A DNA stretch of 31,276 bases from Priapulus caudatus (GCF_000485595.1 NW_014578252.1:7643-38918); one strand, 5' to 3'; counted from the stretch's first letter, positions 1-9,884 are shown. The notes: generated from the letters alone by a model not told the origin. Translations and numbers: made by a program.

Positions 1-2775
1 CGCTATAAAAAAAGTATGAAGGACGTGGGTTGACTGTGAGGTTTTATGCAGAGCTTGTGGTGGTGGAATTATCACCGGAGAAGGTACTCTTCGCAACGTA
101 TGAGGCGTGGCTAGCCGTACACTCAGCTGTGTTAGCGATGTATTCCTCTCTCCTGTACGCCCGGCTGTCCGACTGCCAGAACAAGTATACTGGGCGTAGT
201 TTGTATCCCGAGGTTTACCAGTTCCTAGACTTAGGTCTGCAGGATTTGAACAGGCTAGGCCAAGAGTTCCACAAGGTAGTCAAGATAATCCCGTCTGTAG
301 CTATCGCCTCGGTGCTAGAGCAGACAGAGAGGACGCTCCACAACCCTTTCATTAAGACAATGAAGGCAGAATTAGCTGCACACCCCAGGTCGCGACTGAT
401 CCGTTATTTGTGGAAGCCTAGGAAAGGTGTGTTCGAGCAACAGCTGTTGCTCGAACTGTCCGGGCTCTGGAAGTCTTTTGGTTACCCCTACCTCAACATG
501 GAGACATCAGCTAGAGCCTTCATCAGTGACATGCGGGAGAGTTCAGCTGTGAGTCCAGACGCTGCAGAAGAACTGCGGGACCAAGCCGTATACCGGTTTT
601 GTAAAGAATACTATAGGATACACAAGTCTTGGCCCCCCGTGGCCCTACTGTCCCCGGTTAGGCCTGACATCTTAGAGAGTATCCAGGAAAACAGGTGGGT
701 AGAAACCGGAGAGCACGGGTGGTCTGCTGCCGACTTTCATTTTGTACGAATCTGTAAGTGATTAGAGTTTAACAAGTTTGTCGACGTGTCTGATCTGCTC
801 TCGGATAAGGCCATTTGCACAGGGCGTTTTCACACAGCGGATAATTTTAGTCAGCACGCATACGCGGTATATTACGGGGAGAGAATCCCACGGAGATCGC
901 AAGAGGAGTCCCGGGTTATCCTCCACTACTTGTTCACGAACGCAACGACCGTAGATCAAGTGATCACATGGGTGGAGCAAGGAACGGTTCCTGAGAAACA
1001 TAAAGTCATAGTTGTAGTGGCTAAGGAGAAAGAGCCTAAGACAAGTGCAGATTTTACGGGAAGATGACCGCAGAGATGAGGTTGTACCAAACAGCTACCG
1101 AGAAAAACATCGCGGACTCTCTCTTTCCGTACATCAAGACTCAGAGCATGACAATGGACGAGCCGACCCTCGTAAACACAATCTCGAAGATGACCGCACC
1201 TTTCTCGACAGACCAGCACCGTTACATTTTCATCAGCTTCGATTTTGTGCGATGGTGTTTAAAGATGAGTTACGACGCGATGCAACCGCTCTTCTCCGAG
1301 CTTGACAGGAGGTTTGGGTTTGAAAACGTGTACACGTATTCGCAGATCTTTCCGTACGAGTGTTTGTTGGTAATACAGGATCGATGGAGGCCGCCTAAAT
1401 ATAGCCGATCGACAGGGCTCCCGATGGAGAGCATCTTGTCGCTGTTCTCAATCTTTCACTGGACAGAGGGAAACCGGCAAAAGGGCTGGACCTGGGCCAC
1501 AAGCATGTTGATAGAGTTAGTAGCGGCGGAGTTAAGAGTAGAAGCGTCCCTATTAGGGCAAGGAGACAATCAGGTAGTGGTGGTTAAAGTGCCACCCGAG
1601 TCAGAGATGAGTAAGCGCGGCTTGTCTACCTCGGCCTTGGCAACAGAGTTTGTGAATAGACTAGAACGTAAAGCGAAATCGCTCGGGATGGAACTAAAAC
1701 CTGAGGAAACCTGGATGTCGTCATCATTGTTCGAGTACTCTAAGAAGTATCACTTAGGAGGCGCCGAGTGTAGCTCTAGTCTCAAGAAAGCGTCTCGAAT
1801 CGGGTCAGAATCTAACGACGGAATCAAGACTCTAGCTAACCGCATATCGAGTTATTACTCAGGAGGAATCTCGGTTGCGGGTGTGGATCAATCCCCTATC
1901 GCTGGCTATTATCTGGCTGTCGTAGAGGCAACTAACGCTTTGTTAGAGTTCAAGGTGTGGGACGTCGACTCGCTAGTTGCCTTTGCGGTAGTGCCCTGAC
2001 ACCTTGGAGGAATGCCGATAGTAAACTACGCTGGTTTCTGCGACAGGGGGCAGATGGATCCCTTGACCACGGCGCTAAGTGTAGTAGAAACCTGTCGACA
2101 AGTAGATCCGAAAGCGTATGAAAAAGTGGTGAAGCTGGTTAACACTCAGCCCTCCAGAACGACTAACATCTCCATGTTAATAAAAGACCCTTATAGCATA
2201 AACGTCGACGTCCCCATTCAGGCAGAGAACAGAGTTCGTAGTACTGTGGTGGACGCCCTAAGCACCCCTGGGCGGGTGGTCAACCCATTATTCGCTCCGC
2301 TATTCTCTTCTCAAGCGACAGACGAGGCGAAAGCCCTAACCACGGACCTAGTGACACTGTACCCATTTAACGCTCTAGTTGCCAACTATGTCTATCGCTT
2401 GTCAAACCTTTCGCTGAAGGATAGAATCGTAGGTCGATTCTCTACGTCTAGGTCGATAAGAATCACCTTGTTTGACGGTAGCTCAGTCCTAGAGTCTGAT
2501 TTCAACAAAGACATTCAAGAGATGGACTTGCAGCCTTGTATTACTACGCGGCGCAGCTAAACTGTGTGCCTAAAGCTTTAGACCACAACTTTGAAAACGT
2601 CGTAGCGTGGGCAGACTGGCTACGTACTACAACTTGGGGAACTGAAGTCACAGGAGTAAACCAACCATGTGTAGAGGTCCAAAAATGTGAGCCATTATGG
2701 CATGCATTCACACTCAGTCCCCGTTTTGTAGCTGTCTGGGAGAAATCTTACGGCACTCAGAAGGGTTTACAGTAG
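1..2775 (+). pseudogene. Endogenous negative-strand RNA virus L polymerase, left copy (polymerase core to start of capping domain)
   Basis: This is a DNA copy of part of the L protein, the RNA-dependent RNA polymerase and capping enzyme of Mononegavirales-like viruses. Motifs occur in the family order: an RLYQ/TEKNIA block near 1080-1110, a motif A-like SFDFVRW near 1235, the motif B-like EGNRQKGWT near 1465-1490, the diagnostic motif C GDNQ near 1563, then an LR..TWG...G block near 2625-2660 that fits the start of the capping domain. Reading is continuous from 30 to about 1064 except for an in-frame TGA at 759-761. There is a frameshift near 1060, an in-frame TGA at 1997-1999, a frameshift near 2536, and a TAG at 2773-2775. 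The 5' part lies outside the window. Assignment to non-segmented negative-strand viruses is firm. The family is not; it could be chuvirus-like or rhabdovirus-like. It is non-functional as it stands. Confidence 0.9.
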
Positions 2776-2913
2776 AACAGACATCTGACTGCCTAAGAAT
2801 AAGGGTGAGAACGAACTCAGCAGAGGTCTACCGCTGCTTCTTGAGAAATAGGTGTCGTCCCGGCCTGATCGTTGAGCTGACTAGTGGTTGGATAAACTTA
2901 TCGCACGTCTGTG
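2776..2913. other. Spacer between the two viral L fragments
   Basis: This 138-bp segment lies between the last L-like codons of the left copy and the N-terminal L-like codons of the right copy. One plus frame stays open through it (part of a longer reading from 2697 to 3317), but its translation resembles no L domain, and downstream it overlaps the real L frame out of phase. It could be viral intergenic or leader-type sequence, host sequence captured at the duplication junction, or L sequence shifted out of frame. I cannot decide between these. Confidence 0.4.
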
Positions 2914-3717
2914 ATGTACAGGCGAGATCGGCACCTTACCTCGCCCTTGCTCGACGGAGAAATAGAGTTCATCAGGACATACAAAGACGACCCGGTCAAG
3001 TTGTAACCCCATCAACAGTCCGCTCTGCGATTCTATCGAGATGCGGTACTCGACTACGATTACCGGAGGTTTCAGCCGGACCTCCTCGCGCACATCCGGA
3101 AGAGCCCGAACCCTTTCGTACACTCCCAGAGACCCAGACCGGTGAGACCGTTGTTGGTAGCCTCTCGAGCCCTACAGATTGGCCTTCAAGACTGGTTGAG
3201 GAACACCGACGCGACAAGCACAGTGTCGATAGATCCGGCCCTTCTATTGACCAAAGAAATCCAACTGTGGCACCAGTGGAAAGTACTCTTCGCAGAGGTA
3301 TACAACAAAACCTGTAATACCACAAGCGCTATGAAAAAGTACGAAGGACGTGGGTTGACTGTGAGGTTTTATGCAGAGCTTGTGGTGGTGGAATTATCCC
3401 CAGAGAAGGTACTCTTCGCAACGTATGAGGCGTGGCTAGCCGTACACTCAGCTGTGTTAGAGATGTATTCCTCTCTCCTGTACGCCCGGCTGTCCGACTG
3501 CCAGAACAAGTATCCTGGGCGTACTCTGTATCCCGAGGTTTACCAGTTCCTAGACGTAGGTCTGCAGGATTTGAACAGGCTAGGCCAAGAGTTCCACAAG
3601 GTCGTCAAGATAATCCCGTCTGTAGCTATCGCCTCGGTGCTAGAGCAGACAGAGAGGACGCTCCACAACCCTTTCATTAAGACAATGAAGGCAGAATCAG
3701 CTGCACACCCCAGGTAA
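2914..3717 (+). pseudogene. Endogenous negative-strand RNA virus L polymerase, right copy (N-terminal part)
   Basis: This is the N-terminal portion of the same L gene. The first ATG in frame is at 2914. It is followed almost at once by an HLTSPL block, the N-terminal signature of mononegavirus L proteins (usually HLNSPL). The frame runs to 3717 with one internal stop, TAA at 3004-3006. From about 3326 to 3716 it is a near copy of window positions 1-395. It ends abruptly at 3717, where similarity to the left copy stops and a minisatellite begins within 30 bp. An in-frame stop lies 21 bp upstream of the ATG at 2893-2895, so either this is the true start or the insertion was truncated there. Known L proteins usually carry a few more residues before the HLxSPL block. 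Confidence 0.85.
3326..3716 (+). repeat. Direct duplication of window positions 1-395 (period about 3325 bp)
   Basis: Positions 1-395 and 3326-3716 align end to end. I count about ten substitutions plus one small indel, near 97% identity. Roughly half the substitutions change the encoded residue. Beyond the shared CACCCCAGGT at the right edge the two copies diverge completely. The left copy continues as L gene and the right copy runs into the minisatellite. The arrangement fits a tandem head-to-tail duplication of a unit made of the L N-terminal half plus the 138-bp spacer. Confidence 0.9.
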
Positions 3718-3745
3718 AATGGATAACACTCCTAAAAATTCTGAA

Positions 3746-4177
3746 GTGACTGGTTCATGTGCTGTGACTGATACATGTGGAGTGACTGATACATGTAGAG
3801 GGACTGATACATCAGGGACTGATTCATGTGCAGGCGCTGATACATGCGCAGTGATTGATTCATGTGCAGGGACTGATACATGTGCAGGGACTGATTCATG
3901 TGCAGTGACTGATACATGTGCAGGCACTGGTACATGCGCAGGGACTGATACATGTGGAGTGACTTATACATGTGGAGGGACTGATACATGTGCAGGGACT
4001 GATTCATGTGCAGTGACTGATACATGCGCAGTGATTGATTCATGTGCAGGGACTGATACATGTGGAGAGACTGATACATGCACGGTGACTAATTCATGTG
4101 CAGGGACTGATACATGTGGAGTGACTGATACATGCGCGGTGACTGATTCATGTGCAGGGACTGATACATGTGGAGTA
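3746..4177 (+). repeat. 18-bp minisatellite, about 24 units
   Basis: The array consists of degenerate 18-bp units of the form TGACTGATACATGTGCAG, with GGA/GCA/GTG variants and one unit three bases short. The plus frame from 3719 to 4201 is open and would encode a repeated hexapeptide of the type TDTCAG or TDSCAV, with a cysteine in every unit. The minus strand is also open for 115 codons (MYQSLH repeats). An 18-mer without stop codons opens several frames automatically, so openness is not evidence of coding. The ATG at 3719 lies one base after the viral L stop. Confidence 0.95.
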
Positions 4178-4199
4178 ACTTCACCGCCAAAGTCACGAT

Positions 4200-4633
4200 A
4201 GTGCGCACGGTGCCGCTAGGTGTCTCCACTGCCTAGGGCCGCGGTAGTGCACACAACACATCTACGTCATTAGGTGTCTCCGCCGCCCAGAGTCACGGTG
4301 GTGGACGACGCATGCGTGGGTAACCGCAATGCCTAGATTGGTGTAACCGGTGCGTGCATGACGTATGCGTAGTTCGCGGACGGGCCTGACTATATAAACA
4401 GGGAGCCGGGAAGAATCGAGACAGAACTGCTGCTCCTCGTCCGAACGTAAGGGTCGGACGCGGAGGAGGAAGGAGATCCGCCCGCAAACAGGCACGACCG
4501 CGACAGAATCTGTAATAGTTCAAATCACCATTAAACGTCAAATCATGGTATAACAACTGGCTTTCTCTTGTTTATGGCTTTGACATAACATTGAAAACTT
4601 CACAACATTTGTAGCGCAAATAACGGCGTTACA
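4200..4633 (+). mobile_element. LTR-like cassette (possible solo LTR)
   Basis: A GC-rich upstream stretch is followed by a TATA box (TATATAAA, 4391-4398). An ATTAAA polyadenylation signal lies about 140 bp downstream (4530-4535), and a CGTTACA end lies near 4627-4633. This spacing of promoter and poly(A) signal is typical of the U3-R-U5 of an LTR. A similar cassette lies near 27714-27922, with the same ordering and the same CGTTACA end. No matching 5' TG end, target-site duplication or internal retrotransposon sequence is visible, so the boundaries are guesses. A plain promoter is the alternative. Confidence 0.35.
4391..4398 (+). promoter_or_regulatory. TATA box
   Basis: TATATAAA in a GC-rich context, with ATTAAA at 4530-4535 downstream. 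This is a good core-promoter match. It probably drives or drove the LTR-like cassette described for 4200-4633. Confidence 0.5.
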
Positions 4634-4949
4634 AAGGTTCCTGATACCATCCCTGTGCCTTCCACTGTTTCGGCGCGTATGTGAACACATTGGGGACTAA
4701 CAGGGTTTACTAGAATCCCATCACTCCACCAGTGTCACCACAGTAGACGTCAGATGAGCGCTGTCGCTCCGCGGCACTTGTTTTTTATTTATCTAAAAAG
4801 GTGGAATAAAATATTTTGGACAATCATGGCGCTTGACTCTATATGGTGCTGCGAGAAAACATCATGGTGGACAGTTTTCGATTTTTTGCTACCGATCATT
4901 GTTGCTACGGTATCAATAAAATTCTATATTTGTTGTTGAATGTTTCCAG
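4634..4949. other. Spacer with a short unassigned open frame
   Basis: A 61-codon open frame (4754-4939) has no recognisable domain. It ends just before a TTTCCAG acceptor-like site at 4943-4949 that would open the transposase exon beginning at 4950. It might be an upstream exon or 5' flank of that transposon. No CACTA-type terminal repeat was identified. Confidence 0.3.
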
Positions 4950-6218
4950 TCCCTGAAAAGAAAAAGGAAAAGAAGCACTCGCTCTGCATTAAATGAATTG
5001 TTGGACATACTAAGACGACACGGGCACCGCCTCCCAAAAGATAGCCGCACACTACTACAAACACCCCGAGTAGTACAAATAGTGGAGAAATGTGGTGGCC
5101 AGTATACCTACTTTGGCATAGATACTGGCATTCTACGGATCATAGCACAAAACCCATCCCTTCCAATTGATTATATAGACTTAAGTGTCAATATCGATGG
5201 AGTTCCTCTATTCAAGTCATCTAATGCTCAATTTTGGCCAATTCTATGCAGTTTTAATACATTTGAGCCATTTATTGTAGCTTTGTTTTGTGGGGTTGCC
5301 AAACCAAAACCTGTGAAAGAGTATCTGAGTGATTTCTTACATGAAATTCAACAGTTAAAAGAAAATGGCATCACTCACGCATCAAAAACCTATCAAGTGA
5401 CAGTCAAAACTGTTGTTTGGGATGCTCCAGCGAGAGCTTTTCTGAAATGCAAGAAAAGTCACAATGCATACTTTGCCTGTGAGCGCTGCCTAATAAAAGG
5501 TTCATAGAATGGTAGGGTAGTTCTATACTCCAATGAAACGTTTGCCCTACGCACTGAAGCAGAATTCAATAGTGTCAGTTATAAAGACCACCAACTACAG
5601 AAATCACCACTCATTGATGTTGGCATTTCCTGCATAAAGCGTTTTCCACTAGATTACATGCATATGGTCTGCTTGGGTGTCATGGAGCGCCTCTTATGCT
5701 TCTTAAACAAAGGTCCTAAAAGTCTGATCCATCTGTACGAAAATGTAAAAATGTTCAAGTGTTCGCTAAACAACAATTCTGCCTTCCCGTTCGAAAATCA
5801 TCTGCAAACATTTAAAAAATTTGTAAGGAAAGGCCAAAACCCTCTAGCGCAAGTTACAAAACGCCTGACAGAATTAGAGAAAGCAAAAACCAAGCGTGTT
5901 AAGAAGGTGCTCTTTACGCACATTTCAACCAAAAGGAAGGATAGCTGCTTCATACTACACAATGAGGACTTCGCCTTTGTGAAGGACAAAAGGCAGGACG
6001 GCACGTTGGTGTGCGATGTGGTGAAGCAACGTCACATGGAGAACTTCTTCAAGATTCCTTGTGAATCGAAGTTGCTAGACATTGTATATGTGAGAAACTT
6101 TGAGGCGAAAGCCAAGAGAAGGTTACTGGACAGAGAAGATATCAGCCGCAAAGCAATATGCCTGCCCTACCGTGACGGCTATGTTCTATTCCCGCTGCTG
6201 CATGAAGTGGAAAACTAA
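4950..6218 (+). pseudogene. EnSpm/CACTA-type DDE transposase, internally deleted
   Basis: One reading frame runs from an acceptor-like site at 4949/4950 to the TAA at 6216-6218, broken only by TAG at 5505-5507. The N-terminus is basic (KRKRKR, nuclear-localisation-like). Next comes the family block IDGVPLFKSSNAQFWPIL near 5190-5245, then VWDAPARAFLKC near 5417-5450, HNAYFACERC near 5460-5490 and PLDYMHMVCLGVMERLL near 5648-5695. These are typical of metazoan EnSpm/CACTA transposases. The reading then jumps within about 30 codons to SAFPFENHLQTFKKFVRKG, which lies well over 100 residues further on in full-length relatives. This indicates an in-frame internal deletion near 5710-5780. The C-terminal end (CDVVKQRHMENFF onwards) looks complete. 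The TAG sits where relatives have tryptophan, so a single TGG-to-TAG change would explain it. Confidence 0.85.
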
Positions 6219-6380
6219 TGATACAATTAAGCTAGGTCCGTGAATTAAAAGTGTGAAACATGCATGCGTTTTGTAATTAAATGGTGTACTGTGCATGTTA
6301 CATAATTTGTGCATGTAATTTGTAATTAAAGCAATAGAATGCCAATGAAATTCAAAAAATATATATACATAAATTAAGTT

Positions 6381-6506
6381 TGTCTGTGTGCGTGCGTGAG
6401 TGCGTGCGTGCGTGTTTACGTGCGTACGTGTTCACGTGCGTACGTTCGCGTACGTGCGTAGTGCGTACGTACGTTCGTACGTACGTACGTATCACGTGCG
6501 TACGTT
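6381..6506. repeat. GTGC/GTAC tetranucleotide microsatellite
   Basis: Alternating purine-pyrimidine runs, first TGCG-type then TACG-type, with interruptions. Alternating CG/CA/TA steps of this kind can adopt Z-form or cruciform DNA. The repeat itself is read directly from the sequence. Confidence 0.9.
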
Positions 6507-6986
6507 CATCAACAGTACAAAGTTTTTCGTCTATCCCGTTTTACTGCTAGCTCTTACTTCTGGAATTTTCCCCCTAGATATACAAACCCTGTGCGTGAGA
6601 TCACAATCGGCTGAAGGCAACGCGGGACGGAGAAGCAGTAATCACAAGAAAATGGATCTATACGACGGTTCTTGGTCACTGGCACCCGGAGCCGACCGCA
6701 CATGACCGGTGATACAGGAACCGTCGGACGACAGGAGAACTGGCAGCAAACTCTACGTTCTCAACTAAAACCTCAAATTCAACCATCACCGCGGCATTAC
6801 TTCAGTATGTTCATCTAACAACAATCTCTCATTCAATCGCTAACATATACAGCCGCTAAACATTAACGCTGTGTACCCTCTGGTTCAGCATGAATGTTCG
6901 ATATAATTGCTAGCATTATAGCATATAATTGTTTATAACTTAGTATATCATTTGCTGCATTTTGACAAATTTTCGTCTACGACTCC

Positions 6987-6989
<3 letters not shown>

Positions 6990-7030
<41 letters not shown>
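6990..7030. repeat. (AT)n microsatellite
   Basis: About 20 uninterrupted AT units, read directly from the sequence. Confidence 0.95.
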
Positions 7031-7032
<2 letters not shown>

Positions 7033-7071
7033 TCTTTAACCCAATTGCAATTAATTTTATACACATTTTAG

Positions 7072-7188
7072 AGAATAAGAAGGATTGCATCCATTTAGCT
7101 GTCCCTACCACAGAGGTCAACTCTGACGAGGAGCCGATTCCATTGAAGCAAACGGTTAGGAAGACAACATTCAGTGACTGCGTAACTG
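7072..7188 (+). CDS. Probable internal exon upstream of the DUF4806-like gene
   Basis: The stretch is flanked by a pyrimidine-rich acceptor (ACACATTTTAG, ending 7071) and a donor (CTG/GTATGC, GT at 7189-7190). It is open in one frame, encoding an acidic then basic linker-like peptide containing EVNSDEEPIPLKQTVRK. Linkers of this kind separate the N-terminal part from the DUF4806 domain in related multi-copy invertebrate proteins, and the next assignable exons downstream belong to that domain. Whether it is spliced to them is inferred. The region 7300-7680 between them has short open frames (83 and 68 codons) that I cannot assign. Confidence 0.4.
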
Positions 7189-7995
7189 GTATGCTTGATT
7201 AATTGATGGGGTTTAAATAAGCAGAAATTTAAGTATAAAAGGATGATACATACTGTACAAAGATCGAAACTCTAAAAAACACATTTCTTCTAAATCATAT
7301 GAATGGTGGAAGAAATTTTAAACAAAATAATATCAAGGAAAAGTTAAAGAAGTCTATATCAAATATATGTAATGCATTAATTGAGAACTTTCATTTAGAA
7401 TCGATGGAAGCAAGCGGAGGCTCGACTTCATCGGAGCAATCCGATCCACAAGAAATCCTCAGCATGCTTCCTTTTGAATCTACATCAAAACCACTGCAAG
7501 AAAGTGCCGAGTTTCCAAGAAAAGACCTCTCCTCCAGCAAAAAAAGATAAACCAGCTGGTACCAAAGAAAGCTTTATTGGAAAAGCCCATGTCCCAGCCA
7601 AGCACCTCAGGCTGCGCCACACAGAAGAGCCCGGCCAGTACCTGAAGACCTACTGCGTTTCCGATGTCGGATGCAAGTAGGTCACTATATGATACACAGT
7701 ACACAATCTATATTATCCGAAATTCTGAAAACCGAAAAGCTCCAAAAACCGATTTTTTACGCTGCCAGAGAAATCTCTCACCGGGTTAGAGTAGGGATAT
7801 ATTTCATATTGGCAGTACTTTTTATGCCAAAAATCATTATCGATATTTTATGTGAAAATATATATGAATGTTTTATATAATAAATAAATACATTCTTAGC
7901 CAGTGTGTCGTACATACAGCATTAATATTACATATCTCGATAGTACGTTGCACGAAGAGCAATATATTATATAGAATAATATTTTGTCACTCAGA

Positions 7996-9345
7996 GTTTC
8001 AAAGAAGAGTACTCTACATGCTCAGTGAAATACGCAGCATTATGAAGGACGTTAAAAGTCATGAGGACCCGGACTCCCGGAGCCAGAGTTTCACGTTGAA
8101 CAAGTCTCAACACTCAAGGAACTGATGGCATGGGAGAAAGAATTAAAAACGCCCGAGAATCGACAGTTGGAGGTTGGTACACAGGCACAATTTTAGGAAG
8201 ATACTAGTCCATTTTCTGAATCAACATTCATGACATGCTGAGAAATCGTCCTTTATCGGGTGTTGTTTAGAATGTGAATATTGTAAGAACTTAAAATCAT
8301 ATGTGAAACTATTTAGTTATAGGATATGGTAAAACAATATTGCCTAACAAATCTAAGAAAACACTGCCTATATATATAAACAATATCTTAAAACCTTTAC
8401 TATAAAACGTTGATAAACGATTGTATAAATATAAAATGTTTGTGAGTTTGTGAGGGGTATTTTAATCGCATATCTGATATTTTCTGCTTTTAGATATCCC
8501 AACTCTCGAGAATTGTTTGGGTCAGCCTCAGAGACAATGTATATAAGGTGTTACACATGTATATATACTTATACTTTAATTATTATTATAACCTGGAGAC
8601 ATATTACGTGGTACCACTTACTCAGTGTTGACTTCAAATTCGTTATAAAATAAAAATTAGTACTTGTAAAACATCAAACTATGCATGCATGCATGTGGTC
8701 TATGATTGAAAATTCTCCTAAAATTCATATAGCATTTCCGAATATGGAAAAATGTCTAATACATATTGTTAATGGTTTTTCTTCGTTTTATTCTTTTTTA
8801 TGCGTTTTTGCAGAATAATGAGCAACAAAGTTATGGCCCAAATAAACACGAAAGGAGCAAAATGGAAACTGGCGCTTGGTGGAACAGAATTGTTTTCTGT
8901 AGTAACAGGTAAGTCCTTTAATGCTATATATTCTTAATGCACAACTGCATGAGCAGTAATATATATTGCGTGATATATGGTTATAACTTGCATATATTTT
9001 TAAACGTGCTTCTGGATAGTTTTACACTTTCAATTCTTTTAAAACCATATATTGTGGTTTTGCTTGTGGATGTTATATGAATTGCATATTTTTCCATATG
9101 TTAAACATGGCCTTCACAGCTCCACAGTAGGAAATAATAAATGATGACTTTTTGGTTAAGCTAGTGAGATTAAATTTAATTGACTGTACATTAATATTAT
9201 GTTATAATAATTTTCTATATCGCGTTTTTCTACCATAGCAAGTGTGCTAAAAAATCATAACAGCACTGAAACCGAGGCAACCGCTGCAGCGGCAATGTGC
9301 CTCAAATACGCACCAGACAGGATTGCAGGAAGAGGAAGGAAATAA
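7996..9345 (+). pseudogene. DUF4806-domain protein, three C-terminal exons
   Basis: Three stretches together match the DUF4806 pattern of invertebrate multi-copy proteins of unknown function. Exon A is about 7996-8190: EFQRRVLYMLSEIRSIMKDV, then a reading-frame change between about 8075 and 8092, then VSTLKELMAWEKELKTPEN. Exon B is 8814-8908, with acceptor TTTTTGCAG and donor CAG/GTAAGT, and contains IMSNKVMAQINTKG. Exon C is 9239-9345, with acceptor CTACCATAG, and ends KYAPDRIAGRGRK followed by TAA; the ApDR..GRGRK end is a hallmark of the family. Exons B and C join in phase. The frameshift in exon A suggests a decayed copy. Whether it was a host gene or cargo of a transposon is open. Confidence 0.65.
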
Positions 9346-9884
9346 TTCCCAAACTATTTCAGTGTCGTTCACCCTCAAGTCGTTATATCACAAAATTTCA
9401 TTTACCCGCGACTAAATTTCGATCATGTTTATGGTCTTGTTTCATTTACCCCAAAATAATTCATTTACCCTTGTGTGAACCATTCACCAGTTTAAGAAGC
9501 ACTGTACGTGGTAGCGTACACTACACAGCCAATCCTGCTGGGTAGATAAATACATATACATAATATCAAGAGCTAATAATACCTATTATATTATTATTAT
9601 TAGCTCTTGATAATATCAGGAGTAATATACACGGTGTATATTTTTGACTATATTATATTTTTATTGTTAGTATTCATTTATTAGAAGTTTAGTTGTAATT
9701 GTTAATTGATTTTGACAATTGTGTGAATATGATTGATTATTATCATAATTATAAATAATAACTATTGATAATATCATAGTTAATATCATAATTGTCAATA
9801 AATAATTGTGATAGTTAATAATTATCATAATTGTTGGTAATAATTAGGATATTTATGGTGTGAAGTAGGCCTATATTAAGTAGC
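9346..9884. other. AT-rich spacer
   Basis: No gene is seen. A TCATTTACCC word recurs three times near 9400-9470. From 9640 to 9850 the sequence is a jumble of ATAATTATCATAATTGT-like words that fold on themselves. The gag 5' leader should lie at the right end, but no LTR or primer-binding site was recognised. Confidence 0.5.
9564..9612. repeat. Perfect 17-bp inverted repeat
   Basis: The arm at 9564-9580 (TATCAAGAGCTAATAAT) is the exact reverse complement of 9596-9612, separated by a 15-nt AT-rich loop. It could be a hairpin at a transposon end or a short foldback element. Confidence 0.85.

Larger units (their letters stand above)
6219..7071. other. Non-coding spacer with simple repeats
   Basis: The stretch is AT-rich and holds a GTGC/GTAC tetranucleotide tract, an AT microsatellite and a short inverted repeat (CGACGGTTC at 6663-6671, GAACCGTCG at 6718-6726). 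A 101-codon open frame at 6400-6705 is mainly translated simple repeat. I see no gene. Confidence 0.6.

Noticed and set aside
2697..3317. 206-codon open frame across the viral spacer and right L copy
   Set aside because: It overlaps the true L reading (2914-3717) out of phase. Its arginine- and proline-rich translation matches no L domain, so it is a shadow frame over most of its length.
3732..4079. Minus-strand 115-codon frame with MYQSLH repeats
   Set aside because: An automatic consequence of an 18-bp repeat lacking stops on that strand.
6400..6705. 101-codon frame starting in the GTGC/GTAC tract
   Set aside because: Its first half translates a microsatellite and the rest has no recognisable content.
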